64,000 nucleotides of DNA from Salinisphaera sp049568105 (GCF_049568105.1 NZ_CP145335.1:2604001-2668000), one strand, 5' to 3'. Shown: positions 50,260 to 59,733, numbered from the stretch's first letter. Numbers and translations: made by a program. The notes: generated by a model not told the origin, from the letters alone.

Positions 50260-51152
50260 GGCTTGTCGTAAACGCCGGTCGACAGGTAACGATCGCCCCG
50301 GTCGCAGATGATCATGGCGATGGTGGCGTTATCGACCTCGGCCGCCGTGGCCAGCGCGGCATAAACACTGCCGCCCGAGGAGGGGCCGGCGAAAATGCCT
50401 TCTTCGCGGGCCATGCGCTTCATGGTGTTCTCGGCATCGGCCTGTTCAACATCGATCACCCGATCGACACGCTCGGGCTCGAAGATCTCCGGCAGATAGG
50501 CCTCCGGCCAGCGCCGGATACCGGGAATCTTGGATTCGCCGGCCGGTTGTACACCGATGATCTGGATATCCGGATTCTGTTCCTTGAGATAGCGCGAGCA
50601 GCCCATGATGGTGCCGGTCGTGCCCATGGTGGCCACGAAGTGGGTGAGCCGGCCGCCGGTGGCCTCCCAAATCTCGGGCCCGGTGGTTTCGTAGTGGGCC
50701 CGCGGGTTATCCGGATTGGCGAACTGATTGAGCAGATGTCCTTCGCCGTCGTCGGCCATCTGCTGGGCCAGATCGCGCGCGCCTTCCATGCCTTCGGATT
50801 CCGAGACCGAAACGATCTCGGCGCCGTAGGCCCGCATCGAGGCACGCCGTTCCTCGCTCATGTTCTCCGGCATCAGCAGGCGCATCTTGTAGCCTTCCAT
50901 GGCGGCCACCATCGCCAGCGCGATGCCGGTGTTGCCGCTGGTGGCCTCGATCAGCGTATCGCCCGGTTTGATATCGCCACGCTCGGCGGCGCGCCGGATC
51001 ATAGAAAACGCTGGCCGGTCCTTGACCGAACCCGCTGGATTATTGCCCTCGAGCTTGGCCAGAAGCGTATTGGACGTCGGCCCCGGCAGGCGTTGGAGCT
51101 GGGTCAGCGGAGTGCCGCCCACGTAGTTCTGTAGCGTCGGATAGCTTTTCAT
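50256..51152 (-). CDS. cysM: Cysteine synthase B (O-acetylserine sulfhydrylase)
   Basis: A 298-residue PLP enzyme making cysteine from O-acetylserine and sulfide or thiosulfate. The PLP lysine is in NPAGSVKDRPA, the substrate loop is EATSGNTGIALA and the phosphate loop GTTGTIMG. RRWPEAYLPEIF is typical of the CysM subgroup. A TGC-TAGACT extended -10 ends 6 bases before the ATG and no Shine-Dalgarno is seen, so it may be leaderless. It is the first gene of an eight-gene leftward operon. Confidence 0.93.
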   Translation of the reverse strand: MKSYPTLQNYVGGTPLTQLQRLPGPTSNTLLAKLEGNNPAGSVKDRPAFSMIRRAAERGDIKPGDTLIEATSGNTGIALAMVAAMEGYKMRLLMPENMSEERRASMRAYGAEIVSVSESEGMEGARDLAQQMADDGEGHLLNQFANPDNPRAHYETTGPEIWEATGGRLTHFVATMGTTGTIMGCSRYLKEQNPDIQIIGVQPAGESKIPGIRRWPEAYLPEIFEPERVDRVIDVEQADAENTMKRMAREEGIFAGPSSGGSVYAALATAAEVDNATIAMIICDRGDRYLSTGVYDKP

Positions 51153-51417
51153 GACGAGAGTCTAGCAGTCGCGCAGCCGTGGCTTAAGAAGTCTCAAGGC
51201 ATGCTGAAGTTTCGTACGAGTCGACGCCGCGCATCGCTTGCGAGCCCACAACACATAATCCGCACCACGCGGTCATTCGGCAGCCGGGCGCCGCGCCGCC
51301 CGAGGTCCAACGTCGGTAACGCTCCGGCTCGCTGCTTTCGAGCGAGCCGGGCAACGTGGCGCTTAGACAAAAGCTCAACACGCCCTAGCCAATAGTTCAA
51401 AGGCCCGGGCGTCTGGA
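51153..51417 (-). promoter_or_regulatory. cysM upstream region with promoter-like box and perfect hairpin
   Basis: This 265-base gap between pdxJ and cysM has no convincing gene. It holds an extended -10 (TAGACT, complement of 51159-51164, preceded by TGC) and a 10-bp perfect stem CCGGCTCGCT/AGCGAGCCGG (51324-51333 with 51341-51350) with a 7-base loop and no T tract. Confidence 0.4.
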
Positions 51418-52182
51418 TCAATGCAGCTTGCGTCGGGCGGTCTCGATCGCAGCGCGCATTTCGCGCACGGCTTCACCGATACCGAGGAAAACCGCTTGGG
51501 CGATCAGCGCATGGCCAATGTTGAGTTCGACGATAGGGCCGATCTCGGCGATCGCACCGACGTTGTCGACATGCAGCCCGTGACCGGCATGCACCTCGAT
51601 GTGTAGGGACGCGGCATGCGCAGCGGCGTTCTGGATACGCTCGAGTTCGCGCTCGCGTTCGCCCTCATCGCTGGCATCGGCATAGGCCCCGGTATGCAGT
51701 TCGATGCAGCGCGCCCCGGCCTCAGCAGCCGCATCGATCTGTTCGATGTCCGGATCGATGAACAGCGCGGCATTGATGCCGGCGCCGTAGAGCGTGTCGA
51801 GTCCTTCGCGGACGCGCTCGCGCTGGCCGACGATATCCAGCCCGCCTTCGGTAGTCAGCTCCTCGCGCGACTCCGGCACGAGACAGCAATCGCGCGGCTT
51901 GGTCCGGAGCGCGATGTCGATCATTTCATCGGTCAGCGCCATTTCCAGATTGACTGGCACCTCGCCGGCCGCGCTCAGGGTTTCGACATCGCTATCCTGG
52001 ATATGCCGCCGGTCCTCCCGCAGATGCACGGTGATGCTGTCCGCGCCGGCCGCGATCGCCTTGCGGGCGGCTTCGGCCACATCCGGATAGGTCGTACCAC
52101 GTGCCTGGCGCAGGGTGGCGACATGATCGACGTTCACGCCCAGGCGCATATCCGAGGGCTGTACATCGCTACTGGCGGTCAT
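51418..52182 (-). CDS. pdxJ: Pyridoxine 5'-phosphate synthase
   Basis: A 254-residue TIM barrel condensing 1-deoxyxylulose 5-phosphate with aminoacetone phosphate. It has LGVNVDHVATLRQARGT, VHLREDRRHIQD, NLEMALTDEM and EVHAGHGL with the catalytic residues. The ATG overlaps the recO stop. acpS, often next in the cluster, is absent. Confidence 0.96.
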   Translation of the reverse strand: MTASSDVQPSDMRLGVNVDHVATLRQARGTTYPDVAEAARKAIAAGADSITVHLREDRRHIQDSDVETLSAAGEVPVNLEMALTDEMIDIALRTKPRDCCLVPESREELTTEGGLDIVGQRERVREGLDTLYGAGINAALFIDPDIEQIDAAAEAGARCIELHTGAYADASDEGERERELERIQNAAAHAASLHIEVHAGHGLHVDNVGAIAEIGPIVELNIGHALIAQAVFLGIGEAVREMRAAIETARRKLH

Positions 52183-52940
52183 TGGGAATCTCCTGTGTCG
52201 GTACTGCCGCGCGCGCCGGGTCGGCTGTCGGCAGCAAACTGCTGCATGGCCTGCAGGGTTTGCACGGATTTTAACGGCTTATCGCCGAGATGCGGGGCCA
52301 AAGCGGCCTGCATCAAATCGCGCGCCTCGCGTACTGCACTTCGCTGCGCGAACCGGCCTTCGATCAGGCCCACCAATGTCTCGCCCGAAACCGCGACCTC
52401 GCCGCGATCGACTCGGGCGACTGCCTGGCGCAGTCCAGTGTCGGGATGATAGGCATAGACTCGTCCTGGGGTCACCGCCTCGCCAGCCTCGGTCGCGGCC
52501 AGATCTAGGCCATAGCCGAGTTCATCCAGCAGGTCGCGCTCGAAAAAACGCAGACCCACGATCGCCGGGGCACCGTCGGACATGGCGGCCAGTAGCGCCG
52601 CCAGGCTGTCGTGAACACGAGCATGCGGATCATCGCGGGCGGTCAGGCGCATCACCAGCTCGGCCGCGTACAACCCGCCCATGAGCGCATTGCCCGACAA
52701 CGCATGCCCGCGCACATATTCTACGCCGCTCACTGTGTATAGCTCGCCCCGACCCGACCAGGACAGATCTACCACCGACAGCGGCTCGAGCAGACCGCGC
52801 CAGCGCGAGCGTGCCCGACGCGCGCCTTTAGCGATCGCCGCAATCCGACCGTGCTCGCGGGAAAATGCCTCCAGAATAAGGCTGGTATCGCGCCAGGCCC
52901 GACGATGCAGCACGATCGCGCGCTCGAGTTCGACGCGCAT
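52179..52940 (-). CDS. recO: DNA repair protein RecO
   Basis: A 253-residue recombination mediator with an N-terminal OB fold (ELERAIVLHRRAWRDTS, EHGRIAAIAKGARR) and a helical C-terminal domain. With RecR it loads RecA on SSB-coated DNA. The ATG at 52940 gives the family N-terminus. About 160 GC-rich bases separate it from era, with no further gene that I can support. Confidence 0.93.
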   Translation of the reverse strand: MRVELERAIVLHRRAWRDTSLILEAFSREHGRIAAIAKGARRARSRWRGLLEPLSVVDLSWSGRGELYTVSGVEYVRGHALSGNALMGGLYAAELVMRLTARDDPHARVHDSLAALLAAMSDGAPAIVGLRFFERDLLDELGYGLDLAATEAGEAVTPGRVYAYHPDTGLRQAVARVDRGEVAVSGETLVGLIEGRFAQRSAVREARDLMQAALAPHLGDKPLKSVQTLQAMQQFAADSRPGARGSTDTGDSQ

Positions 52941-53100
52941 CAGCGGCGATCGACCCAGCGCAGGGGCACGAGACCATGCCGCGCGGCACACTCGGGCCCG
53001 CGCTGGGCCAACGCCGCCGGCCCATCCTTATCGCCTGTCCTGTCGCAGCGCGCTCGGCGCCGCGGCGCATTGGCGCGCATCATCCGGCCGCCCCGCCGTC

Positions 53101-53991
53101 TTAGTGGCCCAGATCGCGCACGCTGGCTTCGGAGTCGATCCAGTTGTCGCGCACCTTGACCCACAGCCGTAGATCCACGCGCTGGCCAAGCCGCTCGACC
53201 AGATCCAGGCGGGCTGCACGGCCGATCTTTTTGAGCATCGCCCCACTGCGCCCGATCACGATCGACTTGTGACTGTCGCGCGAGACCCAGATGCAGGCAT
53301 GGATTTCGATCTGCTCGCCCGACGTATCGAAGCGCTCGATCTCAATAGCGATCGAATACGGCAACTCCTGCTGGAGCTGCATCATGAGTTTTTCGCGCAC
53401 CGTTTCGGCGGCCAGAAAACGCATGTTGCGATCGGTATATTCGTCTTCCGGAAACAGATATGGGCCTTCCGGCATACGCGCGCTGCATTCGCCCACCAGC
53501 GCTTCAAGATTGTCCGCGCGCTGGGCCGAAACCGGCACCACGAAATCGAAAGCCCGACGCTCGTTCATCGCTTCCATGAACGGCAGCAGCTCGCGTTTGT
53601 CGGGCACCCGATCGACTTTGTTGACCACCAGCCCGACCGGGGTCGATAGCTTGGATAGGCGCGCCAGGGCCGCTGCGTCGTCCTCGCGCCACTGACCGGC
53701 CTCGACCACGAACAGCACGACATCAATGCCAGCCAGGCTAGCGACCGCGGTTTCGTTCATCACCCGGTTCAGCGCAGTTTTCTGAGCGGTATGCAGACCC
53801 GGGGTGTCGACCAGTGCAATCTGGACATTCTCACGGGTGAGCACGCCGATGATGCGATGCCGCGTGGTCTGCGGCTTGGGCGTGACGATCGAGACCTTTT
53901 CGCCGACCAATGCATTGACCAGTGTGGATTTGCCGACATTCGGGCGGCCCACCAGGGCTACCATGCCGCTTCTCAGAGAGGATTCGCTCAT
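53101..53991 (-). CDS. era: GTPase Era
   Basis: A 296-residue GTPase acting in 16S rRNA 3'-end maturation and 30S assembly. GRPNVGKST, DTPGLH and NKVD mark the G domain; the C-terminal KH domain includes IVIGRSGAMLKKIG. The ATG overlaps the rnc stop (ATGA), the standard rnc-era coupling. Confidence 0.97.
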   Translation of the reverse strand: MSESSLRSGMVALVGRPNVGKSTLVNALVGEKVSIVTPKPQTTRHRIIGVLTRENVQIALVDTPGLHTAQKTALNRVMNETAVASLAGIDVVLFVVEAGQWREDDAAALARLSKLSTPVGLVVNKVDRVPDKRELLPFMEAMNERRAFDFVVPVSAQRADNLEALVGECSARMPEGPYLFPEDEYTDRNMRFLAAETVREKLMMQLQQELPYSIAIEIERFDTSGEQIEIHACIWVSRDSHKSIVIGRSGAMLKKIGRAARLDLVERLGQRVDLRLWVKVRDNWIDSEASVRDLGH

Positions 53992-54692
53992 GTTTGGTTA
54001 TCCAGGCGTTCGAGCATGCGTTTGGCGGCGTCCTGTTCGGCTTTGCGGCGACCACCGCCCTCGCCTTCGACCGCGTCGCCGGTGTCGGCCAGCCGGCAGC
54101 GGGCCACGAAATGTTGGTTATGATCGGCACCGCTTATGCTGACCACGTCGTACTCGGGGCGAGCCCGGGAACGAGCCTGCAGCCATTCCTGCAGCCGGGT
54201 CTTGGCATCCTTGACGCTGTCCGCGGTCGGCAGCTCCGCCAGACGCCCGCGATACAGCGCTAGGATCACCTCCCGGGTGGTGGCAAAACCGGCATCGCAG
54301 TAGATCGCACCGAGCACTGCTTCCACCGTATCCGCCCGGATCGAGGCCCGTCGCCGGCTGCCGGTCCGGGTTTCGCCGGGGCCCAGCACCAACAGATCGC
54401 CCAGACCGAGTTCATCGGCAATCGTCGCCAGCGTCGGCTCGCGGACCAGGGCCGCCCGCAGCCGAGACAGATCGCCCTCGGGCGCCTCCGGCTTGCGCTC
54501 GAACAGCTCGGCGGCGATCACGAAGTTGAGTACGCCGTCGCCCAGAAATTCCAGGCGTTCGTTATGGTTCGGCCCGGCGCTGCGATGGGTCAACGCCAGC
54601 GCCAACAGACTTCGATCGGCGAAGGTATATCCAAGACGCTCTTCGAGCGCGGCTCGTGCCTGGGCGCGGTTGACCGATTCCGAGACGCTCAT
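53988..54692 (-). CDS. rnc: Ribonuclease III
   Basis: A 234-residue double-strand-specific endoribonuclease. The signature NERLEFLGDGVLN is followed by a second acidic cluster (DTVEAVLGAIY) and a C-terminal dsRBD (DAKTRLQEWLQ...). It processes rRNA precursors. It lies 6 bases after the DUF4845 gene. Confidence 0.97.
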   Translation of the reverse strand: MSVSESVNRAQARAALEERLGYTFADRSLLALALTHRSAGPNHNERLEFLGDGVLNFVIAAELFERKPEAPEGDLSRLRAALVREPTLATIADELGLGDLLVLGPGETRTGSRRRASIRADTVEAVLGAIYCDAGFATTREVILALYRGRLAELPTADSVKDAKTRLQEWLQARSRARPEYDVVSISGADHNQHFVARCRLADTGDAVEGEGGGRRKAEQDAAKRMLERLDNQT

Positions 54693-54698
54693 CGCGGC

Positions 54699-55115
54699 TC
54701 AGCCCCCGCCGCCGGCCTGCATGCGGGCCACGTCATCGAAGCTGTAAACCAGGCCTACGTTGGCCACCAGCGGCCGCCGTACCTGGTAATGCAGTTCCAA
54801 GCGGCGCGTGGCGCCATCGTTGAAGATATGCACGTCCTTAGCGGACACGCCGCTGGCATAGCCGGCGTTGAAATGCTTGCCGATCGCCCGCTTGATTTGG
54901 ATCGGATCGGCATTCTGCAGGGCCGGATTGTGGGCGACGTCCTCGAGTGCGTTCTGGATATCTCGATCGTTGAGATACACCGGCACGCTACGGATCGCGA
55001 TCAACGCGATCGCGGCGAGGGTCATCAGGACATACAACCCGGATATGAGCGATAGGCCGCGCTGGCGTCGTGGCAGACGCGCAAGGGCGGATCGCTGTTG
55101 GTTTATCGTAGCCAT
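54699..55115 (-). CDS. DUF4845 membrane-anchored protein
   Basis: A 138-residue protein with an N-terminal hydrophobic helix preceded by RQRGLSLISGLYVLM, which has a pilin-like RG-x-S/T start, then a small extracytoplasmic domain. Proteins of this family are found between lepB and rnc in many gammaproteobacteria; function is unknown. Its GTG or ATG start overlaps the lepB end by 13 bases. Confidence 0.8.
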   Translation of the reverse strand: MATINQQRSALARLPRRQRGLSLISGLYVLMTLAAIALIAIRSVPVYLNDRDIQNALEDVAHNPALQNADPIQIKRAIGKHFNAGYASGVSAKDVHIFNDGATRRLELHYQVRRPLVANVGLVYSFDDVARMQAGGGG

Positions 55116-55885
55116 GTGCCGATTCGCGAAAAGCGTGGATCGAGATCCGAGAAATCCATACTGAACCAGATCATGAACGCCTTGCCGACCAGGTTGCGCT
55201 CAGGCACGAAGCCCCAAATACGGGAATCGGAGCTGTTGTCGCGATTATCTCCCATCGCGAAATATTTACCTTCGGGTACGGTCACATTGATGACCTGCGG
55301 GCCCTGGCGCCCGACGACATGCAGCATCTTATGCGGTTCAGCACCGGGCAGACGCTCCATAAATAACTGCATCTGGTCGTATACATCGGCATCGGGACCA
55401 TCGTAGAGGCCGAGCTCTTTGCGTGGCACCGGTTTACCGTTGACGTACAGCTGTTCATCGCGATACGTGATCTTATCGCCCGGCAAGCCGATGATCCGCT
55501 TGATGTAATCCTCATCCGGATTGACCGGATAGCGGAATACCGCCACGTCGCCGCGCTCTGGCTCACTAGTGTCCAGAATTTTGGCATGCGTGATCGGCAG
55601 GCGCAGGCCATAGGAAAACTTAGAGACCAGCACGAAGTCGCCGACCAGTAACGTTGGCACCATGGATTTCGACGGAATTCGGAACGGCTCGAAAACGAAC
55701 GAGCGCAGCACCAGCACTGCCAACAGCACAGGGAAGAACGAGCGCGCCAGCTCCACTGCCCAATTGCCCTCGCTGCCCTTGGCCCGCCGCTTGGACAAGA
55801 CCAGGCGATCGGCAAGCCAGACCACGCCGGTGATCAGGCATAGCAGGGTCAGAATCGCTTCAAAGCTCATACCGAGATAACTCAT
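55103..55885 (-). CDS. lepB: Signal peptidase I
   Basis: A 260-residue inner-membrane serine protease. The nucleophile Ser is in IPSKSMVPTL, the Lys base in DYIKRIIGLPGD and box E in MGDNRDNSSDSR. Two N-terminal membrane segments are seen. It removes signal peptides from secreted proteins. The Met at position 6 (55870) is an alternative start. It follows lepA by about 170 bases. Confidence 0.96.
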   Translation of the reverse strand: MSYLGMSFEAILTLLCLITGVVWLADRLVLSKRRAKGSEGNWAVELARSFFPVLLAVLVLRSFVFEPFRIPSKSMVPTLLVGDFVLVSKFSYGLRLPITHAKILDTSEPERGDVAVFRYPVNPDEDYIKRIIGLPGDKITYRDEQLYVNGKPVPRKELGLYDGPDADVYDQMQLFMERLPGAEPHKMLHVVGRQGPQVINVTVPEGKYFAMGDNRDNSSDSRIWGFVPERNLVGKAFMIWFSMDFSDLDPRFSRIGTWLR

Positions 55886-56056
55886 GAACAGGCAGTTCCA
55901 GGGCCGCAGGTCCCAACCGGCTGGCAGACCACGGGGCCTGGCGCCAACGGGTTGTTCCTACATAAGACGAGATACAGCCGACATAGTGTAGCCGAGCGAG
56001 CCCATCGAACCCCAATCCCGGGTCGCGCCGCCAACCGAACGCCCGTCAACGAAGCG

Positions 56057-57856
56057 TTAGTCCTTATCGTCGGTGGACAGTACGGCGAGAAAGGCCTCCT
56101 GCGGAATCTCGACGCTGCCGAGCTGCTTCATCCGCTTTTTGCCTTCTTTCTGTTTTTCTAGCAGCTTGCGCTTACGCGAGACATCGCCGCCATAGCATTT
56201 CGCGGTCACGTTCTTGCGCATTGCCTTGACCGTGGAACGAGCGATGATGCGGGTGCCGACAGTGGCCTGAAGTGCTACGTCGAACATCTGCCGGGGCACG
56301 ATATTCTTGAGCTTTTCGACCAGCGCCTTGCCACGGTCGTAGGCTTGCTCGCGATGCACGATATGCGCCAATGCATCCACGGCATCACCGTTGATCAGTA
56401 CATCCAGCCGGACCAAATCGGCCGCCTGGAAACGCGCGAAATCGTATTCGAAGGACGCAAAACCGCGCGAGACCGATTTCAGACGGTCGAAGAAATCCAA
56501 CACCACCTCGGATAGCGGTATCTCGAAATCCATCTGCACCGAGTTGCCCATATAGGCCATGTTCTTCTGCACGCCGCGCTTTTCCATGCACAGCTGCATC
56601 ACCGGGCCGATATATTCCTGGGGCATCAGGATCGATGCCTTGATGATCGGCTCGCGAATCTCGTCGATCTCACCCGCCGGCGGCAGCTGCTGCGGGTTGG
56701 AGATCGACAACTCCTCGCCGGCATGGGTCAGCACCTGATAGACCACGGTCGGCGCGGTGGTGATCAGATCGAGACCGTATTCCCGCTCGAGCCGTTCCTG
56801 CACGATCTCCATGTGCAGCATGCCGAGGAAGCCAATCCGGAAACCAAAGCCAAGTGCGGCCGAGGTTTCCGGCTCGTAGTTCAGCGAGGAATCGTTCAGG
56901 CGCAGCTTGGCCAGCGCATCGCGAAAGTCTTCGTACTCATCGGAATTAACGGTGAACACACCCGCGAATACCCGCGGCTGGACCTGCTTGAAGCCAGGCA
57001 CACGCTCCGCACAGGGCGCATGAGCATGGGTCAGCGTATCGCCAACCGGGGCGCCATCAATGTCCTTGATACCCGCGATGACGTAACCGACCTCACCGAC
57101 CTCGAGAGCCGCGCGCGATTTCTTCTTCGGCGTAAAGATACCGACATCATCGACCTCGTACTGGCGCTCGGTCGACATGACCTTCATGCGATCGCCCTTG
57201 GCCAGGCGACCGTTGCGAATCCGCACCAGCGATACCACGCCGAGATAGTTGTCGAACCAGGAGTCGATGATCAGCGCCTGCAACGGCGCTTCCGGATCGC
57301 CAGCAGGGGCCGGTACGCGTCGGATGATGGCTTCGAGCACGTCGGTCACGCCCTCGCCCGATTTGGCCGACACCAGCAGCCGCTCGGTCGCCTCGATCCC
57401 GATCACGTCCTCGATCTGCTGTGCCACGCCATCCGGATCGGAAGCCGGCAGATCGATCTTATTGAGCACTGGCAGGACTTCCAGATCCTGCTCGATGGCC
57501 GTATAGGTGTTCGCCACGCTCTGGGCTTCTACGCCCTGCGATGCATCGACCACCAATAGCGCGCCTTCGCAGGCGAACAGCGAGCGCGACACTTCGTAGG
57601 AGAAATCCACATGGCCGGGCGTGTCGATGAAATTGAGCGTATAGACCTGCCCATCGAGCGCGGTGTAGTCGAGCGTAACCGCCTGCGACTTGATGGTGAT
57701 GCCGCGCTCGCGCTCCAGATCCATCGAATCGAGAACCTGGTCGGCCATCTCGCGCTCGGTCAGACCATTGCAGGTCCGGATAAAGCGATCGGCCAGGGTC
57801 GATTTGCCATGGTCGATGTGCGCGATGATCGAAAAGTTGCGGATATTTGACTGCAT
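56057..57856 (-). CDS. lepA: Elongation factor 4 (LepA)
   Basis: A 599-residue GTPase, the same length as E. coli LepA. It begins MQSNIRNFSIIAHIDHGKSTLADR and has DTPGHVDF and NKIDLP, plus the LepA-specific C-terminal domain (KCYGGDVSRKRKLLEKQKEGKKRMK region). It acts in ribosome assembly or back-translocation. The ATG at 57856 was chosen by family length. Confidence 0.97.
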   Translation of the reverse strand: MQSNIRNFSIIAHIDHGKSTLADRFIRTCNGLTEREMADQVLDSMDLERERGITIKSQAVTLDYTALDGQVYTLNFIDTPGHVDFSYEVSRSLFACEGALLVVDASQGVEAQSVANTYTAIEQDLEVLPVLNKIDLPASDPDGVAQQIEDVIGIEATERLLVSAKSGEGVTDVLEAIIRRVPAPAGDPEAPLQALIIDSWFDNYLGVVSLVRIRNGRLAKGDRMKVMSTERQYEVDDVGIFTPKKKSRAALEVGEVGYVIAGIKDIDGAPVGDTLTHAHAPCAERVPGFKQVQPRVFAGVFTVNSDEYEDFRDALAKLRLNDSSLNYEPETSAALGFGFRIGFLGMLHMEIVQERLEREYGLDLITTAPTVVYQVLTHAGEELSISNPQQLPPAGEIDEIREPIIKASILMPQEYIGPVMQLCMEKRGVQKNMAYMGNSVQMDFEIPLSEVVLDFFDRLKSVSRGFASFEYDFARFQAADLVRLDVLINGDAVDALAHIVHREQAYDRGKALVEKLKNIVPRQMFDVALQATVGTRIIARSTVKAMRKNVTAKCYGGDVSRKRKLLEKQKEGKKRMKQLGSVEIPQEAFLAVLSTDDKD

Positions 57857-57880
57857 GTCGGTCTCGGCACGGGCCGGCAT

Positions 57881-57912
57881 AAAACAATCGCCCCGGCGAC
57901 AACCGGGGCGAT
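57881..57912 (-). terminator. Intrinsic terminator between mucD and lepA
   Basis: Perfect 10-bp stem ATCGCCCCGG/CCGGGGCGAT (57887-57896 with 57903-57912) with a 6-base loop, followed on the minus strand by TGTTTT. It lies 40 bases after the mucD stop and just before the lepA start, so it may separate the two units or attenuate read-through. Confidence 0.8.
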
Positions 57913-57952
57913 ACGAAGGTGCGAGCAGTATACGCGCAACGCGGGCGTTTTT

Positions 57953-59527
57953 TTAGCCGCCCTGCTTGGGTGGGTCGCCGCGGTCCGGCTCGTGGGTCTG
58001 CATCGGCAGATATAGACGCACCCCATCACGCCAAACCAGCAGCGCAACCGGGCCGTCCGCGGCCCGCAACGCATCCAATACGGCCTGGCGATCTTCTACA
58101 TCGGTGGAACCGACGCTCAGAATCACGTCCCCAGCCTGTAGCCCGGCCTCGGCGCCTGGCCCGGGCGTGACCTCGGTCACTCGAACGCCGCCGCGATCCA
58201 GGCCGAGGGTACCCCGCTGCTTGGTATCCAGCGACTCGAGCGACAGGCCATAAGCCGGCTGCTCCGGCGCCTGCTCCGGATTCGATCCGTCCCGACCGCC
58301 GCCATTCTGGAATCGGGCCGGCAGCGCGGCGATCTTGATTGTTTCGGTACGTGTCTTGCCACGGCGCAGAATCGTGAGCTCAGCCGTTTCCCCCGGCACG
58401 ATCGAAGCGACCAGCGGCGGCAGATCGGAGGCCGAGTCGACCGACTGGCCGTTAAAAGCCAGAATCACGTCGCCGATATTGATATCGGCCTGGGCCGCCG
58501 GGCTGTCCTTGAGCACCTGGGTAACCAGCGCCCCTTCCGGGCGCTTGAGATCGAAGGATTCGGCCAGTTCGCGATCGACATTCTGGATCTGCACGCCCAG
58601 CCAGCCGCGTGTGACATGGCCAGTATCGCGGAGCTGCTTAGCGACCCGCATGGCGATATCGATCGGAATCGCGAACGATACCCCCTGATAGCCGCCGGTC
58701 TGGCTGTAGATCTGCGAATTGATGCCGACCACTTCACCGGCCAGATTGAACAGCGGGCCGCCGGAATTGCCGGGGTTGATCGCGACGTCGGTCTGAAGAA
58801 ACGGCACATATTGATCGTTGGCGAGACTACGGCCTTTGGCCGAAACGATGCCGGCGGTGACCGAGGTCTCGAAACCGAACGGCGAACCGATCGCCACGAC
58901 CCAGGCACCTACGTCGAGCCGGTCCGGATTGCCGATCTTGACTGTCGGCAGATGCTCGGCCTTGACCTTGAGCACCGCCACGTCGCTATCCGGATCGGCC
59001 CCCACGACCTGGGCGACCAGTTGTCGGCGATCGTTGAGCTTGACCACGATCTGACCTGCGCCGGTGGTGACGTGTCGATTGGTCAGAATATAACCGTTGG
59101 GCGAAATGATGAAGCCGGAGCCCAGCGAAACGTGCTCGCTGCCGTTAGGCAGCTGAGGCATCTGCCGATCCTGGCCATCCGACCGGTCGCCGAAAAAGCG
59201 CCGCAGCCAGTCGCTGAATGCGTCATCCCGGTCGCCAAGCCCGCTTTCGGTATCGGCATTGCCGTTGTCGGTCTGCGGTGGCATGGCGCTGATATTGACC
59301 ACCGCCGGCGAGACTTTCTTAACCAGACGACTAAAATCGGGAAGCCCGGAAACCAGCGCTGTGGAACCAGACTGCTCGTGGGCGCCGGTCGTTGCAGACG
59401 CTGGCCCGGAGTGTGACTCGGTCGGCGCCGAAACGCTGTCATCGCTCCCATTGCCGCAGCCGGCCAACGCCAACAGCCCGCAAAATGCCAGGGCCATCCA
59501 CCCCGCCTGTGTGCGAAGCCTATCCAT
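57953..59527 (-). CDS. mucD: DegP/MucD-family serine protease with a lipobox
   Basis: A 524-residue envelope protease. The catalytic triad is His in LTNRHVT, Asp in DSDVAVL and Ser in NPGNSGGP; two PDZ domains follow (about 300-390 and 420-510). It degrades misfolded envelope proteins and restrains the sigma-E response. The signal sequence ends LALAGC with Cys24 in a lipoprotein box and Gly at +2, predicting an outer-membrane lipoprotein. This is unlike the soluble DegP and MucD I know. A TAGACT box (complement of 59578-59583) and an AAGGGG ribosome site precede it. Confidence 0.93.
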   Translation of the reverse strand: MDRLRTQAGWMALAFCGLLALAGCGNGSDDSVSAPTESHSGPASATTGAHEQSGSTALVSGLPDFSRLVKKVSPAVVNISAMPPQTDNGNADTESGLGDRDDAFSDWLRRFFGDRSDGQDRQMPQLPNGSEHVSLGSGFIISPNGYILTNRHVTTGAGQIVVKLNDRRQLVAQVVGADPDSDVAVLKVKAEHLPTVKIGNPDRLDVGAWVVAIGSPFGFETSVTAGIVSAKGRSLANDQYVPFLQTDVAINPGNSGGPLFNLAGEVVGINSQIYSQTGGYQGVSFAIPIDIAMRVAKQLRDTGHVTRGWLGVQIQNVDRELAESFDLKRPEGALVTQVLKDSPAAQADINIGDVILAFNGQSVDSASDLPPLVASIVPGETAELTILRRGKTRTETIKIAALPARFQNGGGRDGSNPEQAPEQPAYGLSLESLDTKQRGTLGLDRGGVRVTEVTPGPGAEAGLQAGDVILSVGSTDVEDRQAVLDALRAADGPVALLVWRDGVRLYLPMQTHEPDRGDPPKQGG

Positions 59528-59733
59528 GTTCGGTATCCCCTTGGTTGACGGACGCCGCGTTCTCCCTGACGTCCTTTAGTCTAGGCGTTGTCCAGACACT
59601 ATGCACGCGGCATCGACGCCCTCGGCGTCGGCGATTGGTCGCGGTCACCGGGACGGCTACAACAGGCGCTCTGATTGCCGTAGTAGCCTCGACACGGCCT
59701 AGACTGAGTGCTTTCGGCGTGCCCGCAGGCCTA

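Noticed and set aside
51184..51421. Two short leftward frames between pdxJ and cysM
   Set aside because: They have no ribosome sites or recognisable residues and overlap the pdxJ stop and a hairpin.
52828..53100. Possible small gene between era and recO
   Set aside because: The Arg/Ala-rich translation is typical of random GC-rich DNA and runs into recO in another frame.
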